Origin: Lentisphaeria bacterium | Lineage (GTDB): Bacteria > Verrucomicrobiota > Lentisphaeria > Victivallales > Victivallaceae | Length of the DNA: 64,000 bases | Assembly: GCA_017450705.1 (NCBI GenBank) | Contig: JAFSTC010000073.1 | Span: forward strand, 1 to 64,000 | Direction: 5' to 3' | In this document: positions 44,079 through 52,664 of the stretch, one piece after another | Position numbering within the stretch: the first letter of the stretch is position 1 | Layout of the letters: each line of letters begins with the position of its first letter | The notes under the pieces: generated by a model | What the model saw: the letters and a program-made list of their open reading frames with translations, nothing else | Told to the model about the DNA's origin: nothing | Databases searched by the model: none | Program-made: the position numbers and the translations under genes

Positions 44079-45917
44079 ATGAATGCAATTCTTCCGTGGT
44101 CGAAGGAAAAGATCGGGGGACTGGCGCTGGCCCGGGCGGAATCCTCCGTGGAGATCGACGGCGTCGAATCCGCCATCCTCTGGCGTCGGGAGGGCGACGC
44201 TTTTTCGGGGGAAGCCCCCGGCGTGCATCTCTCGTGCCGCGTCGAAAAGGCCGCGGGCGGCATCAGGATCGGCTGCCGCGTTTTTCTCGAAAAGCCCGTC
44301 GAACGGTTCCGGCTTGACCTGCTGCGGTTCCCCGCGCTGACGATCGACCACTACGCCGGATGCGGCGAAAAGATGGGCCGCGCGCAGCTTGTCCGCTTCC
44401 CGGCGGCCGAAACGCCTCTGCGCAGCTGCGGCACCTGCGTCCTCACCTCGGGCGGTACAAGCGTCGTCCTCTCCACGCCCCTGCATCAGAAATTCGACAA
44501 TTTCTTCACGGGACGGGCCTCGGGGGAATTCCTGCTGAACTTCCGCCTGACGTGGGAGCTCAGGCACTGCAGTCTCACCGATCTGGAGCTGGACCCCGTG
44601 ACCATCGCCGCGGGGGACCCCGTCCGCCTGCTGCGGGACTATGCGAAGAACAACGCCGAACAGGCAAAAGATTTTTCCGCGCCTCCCGTGTACGGCTGGA
44701 ACTCGTGGGACAACTACCGCTGGACCATCACCGAAGACGAAGTGATCAGGAACGCCGAATTCATCGCCGCGGATCCGGTTTTGAGCCGTCACGTCAGGCG
44801 CATCATCGTCGACGACGGCTGGCAGTACTGTTACGGCGAATGGGAGCCCAACAGCCTCTTCCCCTCCGGCATGAAGCGTCTGGCGGAGCGTCTGGAAAAG
44901 ATGGACTTCACTCCCGGGTTGTGGCTGGCTCCCGCCATCATCGAGCCCCAAAGCCGCATCGCCCAGCTGGAGGCCGATATGCTGGCCATGTCCTGCGGAG
45001 GACAGCCCTGCCTTGCCTTCGAGTGCATGAAACGGCACGGCTTCATCCTCGACCCCACCGTGCAAAAGTCCCAAGAATTCCTCGAAAAACTTTTCGACCG
45101 CTACGCCGCCATGGGGTACCGGTATTTCAAACTCGACTTCCTCGCGGGACTTTTGAACGCCGAGCGCTTCCACGACACAAGCGTCCCCCGCTGCCGCCTC
45201 ATCGGCAAACTGCTGGAGAGTGTCCGCGCCGGGATCGCGGGCCGGGCGGAGATCCTGGGGTGCAATTACCCCTTTGCCTGCGGGAACGTGCCAGTTGCCG
45301 CCGTCCGGACCGGCTCAGACATCCAGGCGGCATGGGATTGCATCAAGCGCAACGCCCGGTCCGTCGCCTACATGTTCTGGGCGGGGAAGACCCTGTGGCT
45401 GAACGACCCCGATTTCGCCCTCTGCCGGGGGCCGGAGACCTCGAACGATCCCGATCTGGGCCGCCTCGCCCCCCGGCACGTCTTCGTCCGGCCCGACGCG
45501 CCCTGCACACCGTTTTTGAGCTCTCCGCTGGCCCAGATGAGTCTCGACGAGGCCCGGGTTCTGCTCTCCGTCGTGCTCATGGCCGCGGGCGCGGTCAACC
45601 TCTCGGATAAGATGTATCTGCTCAACGACGCGGGGCTGGATCTGGCCCGCCGCGTGGTCTCGGCGCCCTCCGGTCAGCCCGCCGTGCCGCTGGATCTCTT
45701 CGAGAGCGAGCACCCCGCGGTCTTCCTTCAGGAAACGGCGACGGGCCGCCGCCTGCTCCTCGTCAACTGGCAGGACGAACCGAAAAGGATCTCCGTCCCG
45801 TGGGACCGCTGCGGCGGACGCCCCACTGAAGTCAGGGACTTCTGGACCGACGCCGTCTCGGCTTCTCCCGAAGCGGTCGACCTTGCGCCCCGCACCTGCC
45901 GCCTGTGGGAGTTTTAG
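44079..45917 (+). CDS. GH36/GH-D-clan alpha-galactosidase-like enzyme
   Basis: A 612-residue enzyme with a beta-sandwich N-terminus (about 1-200) and a barrel beginning VYGWNSWDNYRWTITEDEV near residue 205. IIVDDGWQYCYGEWEP is typical of clan GH-D. The nucleophile is the Asp in YRYFKLDFLAG (near residue 353), and the acid/base is probably the Asp in VRTGSDIQAAW (near 412). A C-terminal sandwich follows. Family members remove alpha-linked galactose or N-acetylgalactosamine; related ones transfer galactose. No signal peptide, so it likely acts after uptake. It lies 10 bases after the LamG/DUF6067-like gene with GAGGGATC before the ATG, and ends the operon that starts with the GntR gene. Confidence 0.85.
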   Translation: MNAILPWSKEKIGGLALARAESSVEIDGVESAILWRREGDAFSGEAPGVHLSCRVEKAAGGIRIGCRVFLEKPVERFRLDLLRFPALTIDHYAGCGEKMGRAQLVRFPAAETPLRSCGTCVLTSGGTSVVLSTPLHQKFDNFFTGRASGEFLLNFRLTWELRHCSLTDLELDPVTIAAGDPVRLLRDYAKNNAEQAKDFSAPPVYGWNSWDNYRWTITEDEVIRNAEFIAADPVLSRHVRRIIVDDGWQYCYGEWEPNSLFPSGMKRLAERLEKMDFTPGLWLAPAIIEPQSRIAQLEADMLAMSCGGQPCLAFECMKRHGFILDPTVQKSQEFLEKLFDRYAAMGYRYFKLDFLAGLLNAERFHDTSVPRCRLIGKLLESVRAGIAGRAEILGCNYPFACGNVPVAAVRTGSDIQAAWDCIKRNARSVAYMFWAGKTLWLNDPDFALCRGPETSNDPDLGRLAPRHVFVRPDAPCTPFLSSPLAQMSLDEARVLLSVVLMAAGAVNLSDKMYLLNDAGLDLARRVVSAPSGQPAVPLDLFESEHPAVFLQETATGRRLLLVNWQDEPKRISVPWDRCGGRPTEVRDFWTDAVSASPEAVDLAPRTCRLWEF

Positions 45918-45939
45918 AAAGCGAAGGGCACGCCCCGGA

Positions 45940-46953
45940 TCATTCGGCGATCCGGAAAGTGGAGCGCATCCAGTTGTATTCGGGGACGAGGCTCGTCTCC
46001 ATCTCGATCCGTCCCTCCCTGAGGAGATTCTCCATGGTGCGGTAGGTCGAAATGGCGCAGCACTGCATGACGCCTTTGGGGAAAAGCGGTTTCAGACCCT
46101 GATCGCAGATCTGAGCCAGATTGGCCGGCTGGATCCGGGCAAGCGTCTGCAAAAACTGCCGCTCAAGTCCCTCCGGGATGGTCTCGTCCACGACGTAGCG
46201 GTCCGAGAGTTTTCTGATGACGCACTCGTCGGGGGAGATCATGCCGCAGGAGTTCACCGGCAGCTGGTGGAAGCGGCGGTCCGGGAATGCGGCGCTGCTC
46301 ACCGAGAGCACGATGCCGTCCCGGTCCCGGGCGGCCGCCACCGACTGGTTGGTCGTGGCGTAGAAGATCTTCCCCGGATGCTTCCGGAAGATCACGATGC
46401 TGGAGGCCTCCTCGGGCAGCTCGCTCAGCGCCTTCTGCACCGCATCCAGCGGGGCCATGCCCTGCGCAAAAAAGTACGCGATGGTGTTGCAGACGATCTC
46501 CGAAACGTGGACGTTGAACTTGCCGAAAAGCAGCGGATATTTGCCGCTGGGGTCCTCCGTTTTAGCGCTGGGGAAACGCCACGATTTCTCATAGAGCATC
46601 TCCCCGTACCGGATGAAGCTCTTCTGCGGTTCCCCCGCGAACACGCCGGAGTGGCCCTGCGAGACAAGGGCGACTTCGCCGTCGGAGCTCGTGAAGGGAT
46701 GCGCCCGGTCATCGTCTCCGAAACCGCCCGTGCGGCTGTGCCACAAGCCCGTGGTCCCCGGAAAATCCTCGAGCTTGAAGCGCTTCTCCCAGTCGAGGGT
46801 GGTTCCCCGCAGTTTGGCGCAGTGCAGACCGGCATCGTCCAGCGTCACCATTCCCGTGAAGATCCCGCTCCACAGGCCCTCGATCCTTTTGCCGCTCTCC
46901 CAGAGCACGGGGGCCGCCGGACGGGCTCCCGTGTAAGCACACCAGGTACACAT
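45940..46953 (-). CDS. Stand-alone class II glutamine amidotransferase-like protein (Ntn hydrolase)
   Basis: A 337-residue protein starting Met-Cys, so Met removal exposes an N-terminal Cys as nucleophile, as in class II amidotransferases. GTTGLWHSRTGGFGDDDRAHPF (split here over the line of the GHTRWATHG..HPH motif) lies near residue 68, and VALVSQGHSGVF near 95 corresponds to the HNG oxyanion motif, with Gln in place of Asn. There is no synthase, isomerase or phosphoribosyltransferase domain, so it cannot be GlmS or PurF. It may be an amidase or a subunit that works with another protein. The start is fixed by Cys2. It lies 38 bases after a secreted GH99-like gene on the same strand. Confidence 0.72.
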   Translation of the reverse strand: MCTWCAYTGARPAAPVLWESGKRIEGLWSGIFTGMVTLDDAGLHCAKLRGTTLDWEKRFKLEDFPGTTGLWHSRTGGFGDDDRAHPFTSSDGEVALVSQGHSGVFAGEPQKSFIRYGEMLYEKSWRFPSAKTEDPSGKYPLLFGKFNVHVSEIVCNTIAYFFAQGMAPLDAVQKALSELPEEASSIVIFRKHPGKIFYATTNQSVAAARDRDGIVLSVSSAAFPDRRFHQLPVNSCGMISPDECVIRKLSDRYVVDETIPEGLERQFLQTLARIQPANLAQICDQGLKPLFPKGVMQCCAISTYRTMENLLREGRIEMETSLVPEYNWMRSTFRIAE

Positions 46954-46991
46954 AACACAACTTCCTTTCCCTAATGAATCCGGATGCCGGA

Positions 46992-49892
46992 TCAGTTTTT
47001 TTCTTTCGCCGCCGTGTGATCGATGGATATCGCCGCCAGTTTCCCGCGGAACATCTCAGCTCCGGAAGGCAGACCGAACTCATGCTTGACGTGTCCCCCG
47101 AAGACCGCCGGTTTGAAGTACAGCGCCAGGTGCTTCGGGAAAGCGAAACGTTTTTCCTTGCCGTTCACCTTGAAAACCAGTTCATCGAGGTCGTAGCGTA
47201 TCTCGACGTCGGACCATTTGCCCGGTTCCAGCGGCAGCCCGGTCGCGAATTTGGAGGTTTTGAGTTTCCGGTCGCCGAAAGTAAAGCAGAGCCGGTCGTT
47301 TTGGGCATACACGGTCACCGAGCCGAGGATCCGGTCGAAGTGCCGGAAGAGCGTGTAGACACCTGTATCGGGAAGCGGTTCCGGCTTGATCCGGAACTTC
47401 AGCGTGAAACAGCCGCGGGGGAAAGTCTCCTGCGGGAAGTGGAGATAACTTTTGCCGTCGAAATCCAGCACGTTTTTCCCGTCTTCCACGATCCAGCGCG
47501 GGGCGTGGCGTCCATCGGGGAGTTTGAAGTTGTGCATCGCGCCCGCGTACTCGTATCCGCCGCCCAGATCGCAGATGAAATAAGGATCGAACCCGTTGAG
47601 CGGCATCGCATCTCCCGGCGCCGGATCGAATTTCCACGCAAGGCGGGGCACAAGGGCGCTGTACACGGGGACGGGAAAAACGGCATCATACGTTTCGCTG
47701 TGCAGCGGAAGCTCTTCCATCTTCGGAGGGATCGCTTTGGGAAGCACCGGGGTCGAACGGAAGATCTTTCCCGATACGGTGACCGCGCGCATCTGGCAAA
47801 TGGGATAACGCCGCTCAGAGCGGAGTTTCGCCGAAAAAGACGCCCGGTCGCTGTCCAGCGGGAACGGGATATCCAGCAGTTTCCGGTCGTCCGAAAGTTT
47901 CAGACGGCACCTGGGGAAAGCGTGGGCCACGCTGCCGTATTTGAGGACGTCCGCGACGGAAGACGTGAAGGTCTCTCCGTCGACGGTGACGCGGATCTGC
48001 GCCTTTTCCGCATTCGCCCGGGGGATGGAAAGGATGAAGCGGCTTACGGCGCGCCAGACGAGGGAGCGGCTTTTCACGGCGTCGCCGGTACGGGTGAACG
48101 CCCCCAGCGTGACATTGGGGAAGCCCCACTCGCGGGACTTCCAGTCTCCCCCTTCAGGAACTTCGATCCGGATCGGACGGAAACCGCTGCGGTCGGTCGA
48201 AAACGCTCCCGTGATATTGACATATTTTTCCGGGTCGAACTCCCGCTGCGGATCGACGGCGAAGACTTCCCGTCCGAAATCGGTCACTTCGAGAGAGGCG
48301 AGTTTTTCCCCGGCGTCCACGGAGCCCGTCAGCTGCACCGTGCCGTCGGCATTCATTTTCGCGTCGAACTCCCAGCGAAGGGGGGAGAGCAAGTCGCGCA
48401 GACTCTGACGCACCGATTTGTAGTTGTAGCAGAACGTCGGCAGCAGCCGCACGTACTGCAGATTTTCGTAAGTCAGCTTTTTCCCGTCGGCGCCCGTCAC
48501 GGTCAGGCGCGGCGTCAGCACGACGTGCCGGCTGAGTTTTTCGCTGGGCACGCGGAACGTCACGGCGCGGAGAGAATCGCGGTCGAACTTTTCCGCGGGG
48601 AGACGGAGCAGCGTCTTTCCCGCGAGATCGCGGACTTCAAGCTCCGCCGTGTAGGTCCCGGAAGTGCCGTCGGGGATGTTCAGCAGTTCGAAGTCCAGAC
48701 TTTCGCCCAGTTTCAGCGTCTCCCGGTACGAAAGCGCCATGGGCGGGACGTTGAGATCGTCGCCGGGATTCGGAGAAGGTTTTTCCTTGCGCATCACGCT
48801 GGCATAATAACGGACGAGACGCTGCAGAACGAGGGAATTGTACAGCGTCGGCTGCCAGCAGGTGTTTTCGTTGAACTCGTTCCACTCGAAGAAAAAGACC
48901 ATGTCGGGATCGAAGACGAGCAGGCGGTTGAGGATCTCGCGGGCGCTCCCCGTGCCGTCTTCGGTAAAGTTGACCCCGCTCATATGGTTGATGTAGCCGT
49001 GCTGCGCGACCCCGGCGACGAGTTTGCCGCGGTTTTCGGGTTTGGAGAGTTCCTCGAGCAGAAGCGGCGCGATCTCCTCATCCCAGAGCCGGCAATCCAA
49101 AATCTGCATGTAACCGGCCTCAAAACGGCGGGTGCCCGGATGGAGCTGGATCGCGCCGTAGACGCGCAGGATGTCGGCGATGCGTTTCCGGTATTTGGCC
49201 CGCATCGCGTCGTCCCACTTGCCCGTTTTGTAATAGACGCCGGTGTCGGCGGGGTCGATCACCAGACTGCCGAAGACCGCAAAGGTGTCTCCGAACTCCT
49301 TTTTGAGGTCGTTCAGAAACTTCTCCATCACGGAAAGCGAAACGCGCCTGCTGTTGTAGGTGGAAATGGGGATGCGGCCGTCGATCCTCGGCGAGTACGG
49401 CGAGGCGAGGGCCTGTTTCAGCACGTCGCGGGCATTGCTTCCTTTTACGGTCAGACGCTGCCCGTCGCCGAAGGAGAACTGGAGGAATTCCTTGTAATCC
49501 TTCAGTTGCGGGGCGCGGGCGATATATTCCAGGGCCTGCGCGCGGTTTTTGCTTTTGGAGGTCCCGCCGACGAAACTCAAACTGCCGCCGCCGTCGAACC
49601 CGTAGCGCAGCCGGATCAGACTGTCGCGGAGAAAGGACTCTTCGGTGATGAAGGCGAAATCCGTCTTGTACCGCGTATTGCGGTCGAAAAAGAGCGGGCG
49701 GTCGATGTAGCCGCCGAGAAAATTCTGGAACAAACCGTACTTGTACTGGATCTCCGGGTACATCAGCGTGCGCTCGGCGACGCGCCGCCTTTTTGCGGCG
49801 GGCAGCGGAGAACTCCCGGTGCGGGTAAACGGAATGGTCTCCGCACTCAGCGAAAACAGCAGAAAAGGCAAAGCCAGCAGCAGTTTTTTCAT
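46992..49892 (-). CDS. Secreted GH99-like protein with C-terminal LamG domain
   Basis: A 966-residue exported protein with a signal peptide of about 17 residues. The barrel domain (about 45-400) opens with YKYGLFQNFLGGYIDRPLFF and carries HGYINHMSGVNFTEDGTG and FFEWNEFNENTCWQP near residue 325, the predicted catalytic acidic motif. NPGDDLNVPPMALS follows, as in the other three copies. Beta-sandwich domains fill the middle, and a LamG domain (FPRGCFTLKFRIKPEPLPD) forms the C-terminus. The ATG at 49892 has GGAGA 5 bases upstream. A promoter at 49923-49951 drives it, overlapping the end of the AraC gene upstream. It should cut an extracellular glycan; the substrate is unknown. Confidence 0.78.
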   Translation of the reverse strand: MKKLLLALPFLLFSLSAETIPFTRTGSSPLPAAKRRRVAERTLMYPEIQYKYGLFQNFLGGYIDRPLFFDRNTRYKTDFAFITEESFLRDSLIRLRYGFDGGGSLSFVGGTSKSKNRAQALEYIARAPQLKDYKEFLQFSFGDGQRLTVKGSNARDVLKQALASPYSPRIDGRIPISTYNSRRVSLSVMEKFLNDLKKEFGDTFAVFGSLVIDPADTGVYYKTGKWDDAMRAKYRKRIADILRVYGAIQLHPGTRRFEAGYMQILDCRLWDEEIAPLLLEELSKPENRGKLVAGVAQHGYINHMSGVNFTEDGTGSAREILNRLLVFDPDMVFFFEWNEFNENTCWQPTLYNSLVLQRLVRYYASVMRKEKPSPNPGDDLNVPPMALSYRETLKLGESLDFELLNIPDGTSGTYTAELEVRDLAGKTLLRLPAEKFDRDSLRAVTFRVPSEKLSRHVVLTPRLTVTGADGKKLTYENLQYVRLLPTFCYNYKSVRQSLRDLLSPLRWEFDAKMNADGTVQLTGSVDAGEKLASLEVTDFGREVFAVDPQREFDPEKYVNITGAFSTDRSGFRPIRIEVPEGGDWKSREWGFPNVTLGAFTRTGDAVKSRSLVWRAVSRFILSIPRANAEKAQIRVTVDGETFTSSVADVLKYGSVAHAFPRCRLKLSDDRKLLDIPFPLDSDRASFSAKLRSERRYPICQMRAVTVSGKIFRSTPVLPKAIPPKMEELPLHSETYDAVFPVPVYSALVPRLAWKFDPAPGDAMPLNGFDPYFICDLGGGYEYAGAMHNFKLPDGRHAPRWIVEDGKNVLDFDGKSYLHFPQETFPRGCFTLKFRIKPEPLPDTGVYTLFRHFDRILGSVTVYAQNDRLCFTFGDRKLKTSKFATGLPLEPGKWSDVEIRYDLDELVFKVNGKEKRFAFPKHLALYFKPAVFGGHVKHEFGLPSGAEMFRGKLAAISIDHTAAKEKN

Positions 49893-49922
49893 ACATCTCT
49901 CCATGATTTCGAACGGTCCCGT

Positions 49923-49951
49923 ATTATACCACCGAAACAGCCGGGATTCAA
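49923..49951 (-). promoter_or_regulatory. Promoter of the GH99-like gene at 49892
   Basis: On the minus strand: TTGAAT (49951-49946), a 17-base spacer and TATAAT (49928-49923), the only near-consensus TATAAT with good spacing in the window. Its -35 overlaps the stop codon of the upstream AraC gene. Confidence 0.7.
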
Positions 49952-50406
49952 GCGGCGCGGATGGAATAGTTTTGCCAAATCATGGGATGGTGCGGCTTTT
50001 TTCCGCTTCCCTCCCCGCCGACGATCCCCTGCCCGCGGCGCTTCTGATACGCCCTCGGGGAGACGCCGTAGCATTTTTTGAAATCCGTCGCCAGGTACTG
50101 GGGGGAAGCGTAGCCGAGATGGGCGGCGACCTCCTTGACGGAATACTCCGGCATGCCGAGCAGTTCGGCCGCGGACTCCAGACGCTTTTTGCGGATGTAC
50201 TCCCCCGGCGTCGTACCCAGATGCACCGAAAAAAGCCGGATGACGGTCACGACGGTCGTCCCGGAGAGGGACGCCAGCGTCTCCAGCGTGATGCGCTGCC
50301 CGGGATGGGAGGAGATGTAATCCAGCATCCGCAGCAGGGCGTCGGGCATCCGGCTCTCGCGGAGCGCCCGGGAGACCATCATCATCACCTTGAGGGTGAA
50401 GAGCAC
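49948..50406 (-). CDS. AraC-type DNA-binding protein, apparently N-terminally truncated
   Basis: About 152 residues that consist mainly of the two AraC helix-turn-helix units (ITLETLASLSGTTVVTVIRL and VKEVAAHLGYASPQYLATDF). No complete sensor domain fits in the space before the divergent GntR gene. The GTG at 50406 is the best start, with AGAGGG 8 bases upstream. The frame stays open further, and about 45 codons before it (LAEALQQEAAELF and nearby) look protein-like, so a TTG at 50550 is an alternative. It may be a natural DNA-binding-only form or a decayed regulator. It lies directly upstream of the GH99-like and amidotransferase genes on the same strand. Confidence 0.65.
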   Translation of the reverse strand: MLFTLKVMMMVSRALRESRMPDALLRMLDYISSHPGQRITLETLASLSGTTVVTVIRLFSVHLGTTPGEYIRKKRLESAAELLGMPEYSVKEVAAHLGYASPQYLATDFKKCYGVSPRAYQKRRGQGIVGGEGSGKKPHHPMIWQNYSIRAA

Positions 50407-50617
50407 GTTCTTTTCCCTCTGTTCCCCGGTGTTGCCCGGGAAGAGTTCAGCGGCCTCCTGCTGGAGCGCTTCGGCCAGATCGTGGGATCCGCTGCTGAAA
50501 TGCTTGCGGCCAGCGTCTCCTCTCCTCCCGCCCTCCGCGGGTAGACGCAAACAACGGCGCGACGGGGGGCGCCGGACCGTCTCAGAGGCGAAAAAGAAAC
50601 TTTTTTCCGAACACCTC

Positions 50618-50646
50618 TTGACAAAGCATGATTCCTGGTGTATCTT
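50618..50646 (+). promoter_or_regulatory. Promoter of the second GntR-pseudopilin operon
   Basis: TTGACA at 50618-50623, a 17-base spacer and TATCTT at 50641-50646. The leader to the ATG at 50686 is about 35 bases. Confidence 0.7.
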
Positions 50647-50685
50647 TAGCAACGAAGGACTAACCACATCATCAAACCATATAAA

Positions 50686-51786
50686 ATGAATACGAAGCGG
50701 GTCAAGACGAAAGCGGAAACGATCACCGACCAGCTGCGCGGCGAGATCGTCGGGGGCGAGTTCGCCGAGGGGCAGCTCCCGTCGAAGCTGGATCTTGCGG
50801 CGCACTTCGGCGTCAGTCACCGCACGATGGAGACGGTGCTCAACCGCCTCCGCGAAGAAGGCCTCATCCGCTGTGTTCGAGGAACGGGGATATTCGTCAA
50901 TACCGTTGTCAAGGATGTCCACAATCTCACGCCGCGCCTTGTGCTGACGCTGATGCCGGCGTGCTCGATCTTCGAGGATGAACCCTACAACACGCTGCGG
51001 CTGGAAGCGTTCCGCCGCGGACTTATTCCGATTAATCTGCCCATGCCGGACAGATATGTGAAGCTCTCCCTGCTCGAAAAAACGACCCTGACGCAAATTT
51101 TGCGCGCTCCCATCCGCGGTGTAATCTACAACGGCCGCGGGTATCGGACCGAACCTTTTCTCGACAACTGGCGCAATCTGCGGTCGGTGGCGCTGGGAAA
51201 TTTCGACAGTGAATCCGATCCGCCCGGCAGTTCCGTCCTGAGGGACCACGAGGCAGGGGCGGAAAAACTGGCGCGGCACTTCATCGAAAAAGGCTGCCGC
51301 CGTCTGGCCGTTCTGGGAAGCTACCTTCCGCCGGACGTCCCGAGAAACGAAAAATATTGGAAAAACCACGTTTCGACCCAGTGTCTGAATGGTGTCTCCC
51401 GTGCGACGCAAGAGGCGGGACTTCCCCCCCCGGAACGGCACTTCATGCAGAACCCGCCGAATATGGGCGAACCGCTCTCGCGGGAAACTCAGGAGGAGTT
51501 GACAAGCCTCATCACCCGATATGACGGAATCATCTGCACCGTGGACTTTTTCGCATATACGCTGATCAGGTTCGCCGGTACGCTGGGCGTGCGTGTTCCG
51601 GAAGACCTGCTGGTATCCGGAGAAGGCGACACCCCCTGGTGTTCGCGGTTCGAAACGAAGATCACGACGATGTCCCTGATGGCCGACGAACTCTGTGCCC
51701 GGGCCTTCCGGATCATCGAGGAAGGCGGCATTCATCATGAAAAGGTCGTCCCGAATATCATATACAGAAACAGTACCGACAGATAA
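50686..51786 (+). CDS. GntR-type regulator with LacI-like ligand domain
   Basis: A 366-residue regulator with an N-terminal GntR winged helix ([49 protein letters not shown]) and a LacI-like sugar-binding domain ([54 protein letters not shown]). It is the counterpart of the protein at 38417 in a second operon of the same plan. No Shine-Dalgarno site lies near its ATG (the leader is A- and C-rich), so it may be translated poorly, which fits a repressor. A pseudopilin gene follows after 28 bases and has a good ribosome site. Confidence 0.88.
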   Translation: MNTKRVKTKAETITDQLRGEIVGGEFAEGQLPSKLDLAAHFGVSHRTMETVLNRLREEGLIRCVRGTGIFVNTVVKDVHNLTPRLVLTLMPACSIFEDEPYNTLRLEAFRRGLIPINLPMPDRYVKLSLLEKTTLTQILRAPIRGVIYNGRGYRTEPFLDNWRNLRSVALGNFDSESDPPGSSVLRDHEAGAEKLARHFIEKGCRRLAVLGSYLPPDVPRNEKYWKNHVSTQCLNGVSRATQEAGLPPPERHFMQNPPNMGEPLSRETQEELTSLITRYDGIICTVDFFAYTLIRFAGTLGVRVPEDLLVSGEGDTPWCSRFETKITTMSLMADELCARAFRIIEEGGIHHEKVVPNIIYRNSTDR

Positions 51787-51814
51787 CAATCCCCGCAACA
51801 GAAAGGATTTTTGT

Positions 51815-52642
51815 ATGAAGGCCGAAACTCTTTTTTCCATTTCGGAGCAGCGGAAAGCATCGATCGAATATTCTGACGGCCCCATCCGCCGGGATCGCAA
51901 TCCGGGCGGCAGGATGCGGTCCCCCGAACGCCCCGGCAAATCCCTCGTTGTCCTGCCCGCCCGTTTCACGCTCATAGAACTTTTGGTCGTCATTGCGATC
52001 ATCGCCATTCTGGCCGCGATGCTGATGCCTGCCCTGCAGCAGGCGCGGGAGCGGGGACGGACCATCAGCTGTGCAAGCAATCTCAGGCAGATCGGGACGG
52101 CGTACGGCATGTACAACACGACTTTCGAGGGGTGGCTTTACGCCGGGGACCGTTCGGCCCATCGCACGGCCTTCTGGCACCAGCTCTGCGGCTATCTTAA
52201 TCTGGAGGGCAAAAAAATCGCGGGGACTTCTTTCAACGGGGTGCCCAGAGGAACGCTCAGGTGTCCGACCTCGGTGGAAGCGGCCGTATGGACTTCGGTC
52301 CTGACCGACTACGGCCCCAACCTGTGTCTGGGAAAAAACGGCATTTACGCCCCCTGGTCGCGGCTGAACGACGGACAGTTCCACACGGCGCGGATGAAAT
52401 GGCCTTCGCGCATCCTCTATTTTTCGGAGATCAAACGGTTTTACGAGGGAGGCGGTTCGTGCAATCCCGACTGGGGCGGCGACCGGGAGGGCAATCATGA
52501 CCCGCGCCACGCCTCCGGAACATCCATCAACGCCGTTCTGGTCGACGGTCATGTGGAGAATTTTCATGCCGAACGGTTCGTCTCGCGCTACAAAGGCTAC
52601 CGTTACAGATACACCGCGACGGATACCGTGGGCGAAAGATAA
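51815..52642 (+). CDS. Pseudopilin-like protein with prepilin N-terminus (4 of 5; H-x11-DG)
   Basis: A 275-residue protein with a long 50-residue polar leader before [20 protein letters not shown]; the residue before the mature Phe is Arg. RCPTSVE near 148 and [12 protein letters not shown] near 200 match the group landmarks. The terminal motif is [16 protein letters not shown], so His and Asp-Gly are 11 apart rather than 9, a two-residue insertion. AAAGGA lies 7 bases before the ATG at 51815; open frame upstream belongs to the regulator's end read in another frame. It sits between the GntR gene and the LamG/DUF6067-like gene, 22 bases before the latter. Confidence 0.9.
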   Translation: MKAETLFSISEQRKASIEYSDGPIRRDRNPGGRMRSPERPGKSLVVLPARFTLIELLVVIAIIAILAAMLMPALQQARERGRTISCASNLRQIGTAYGMYNTTFEGWLYAGDRSAHRTAFWHQLCGYLNLEGKKIAGTSFNGVPRGTLRCPTSVEAAVWTSVLTDYGPNLCLGKNGIYAPWSRLNDGQFHTARMKWPSRILYFSEIKRFYEGGGSCNPDWGGDREGNHDPRHASGTSINAVLVDGHVENFHAERFVSRYKGYRYRYTATDTVGER

Positions 52643-52664
52643 ATTTTTCTTGCGGAGGAAAACG

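Noticed and set aside
50386-52119. Continuous minus-strand frame upstream of the short AraC protein, making a 723-residue protein
   Set aside because: Beyond about codon 200 from the stop it runs antisense through the GntR gene and the start of the next gene and shows no domain. Only the C-terminal part is kept.
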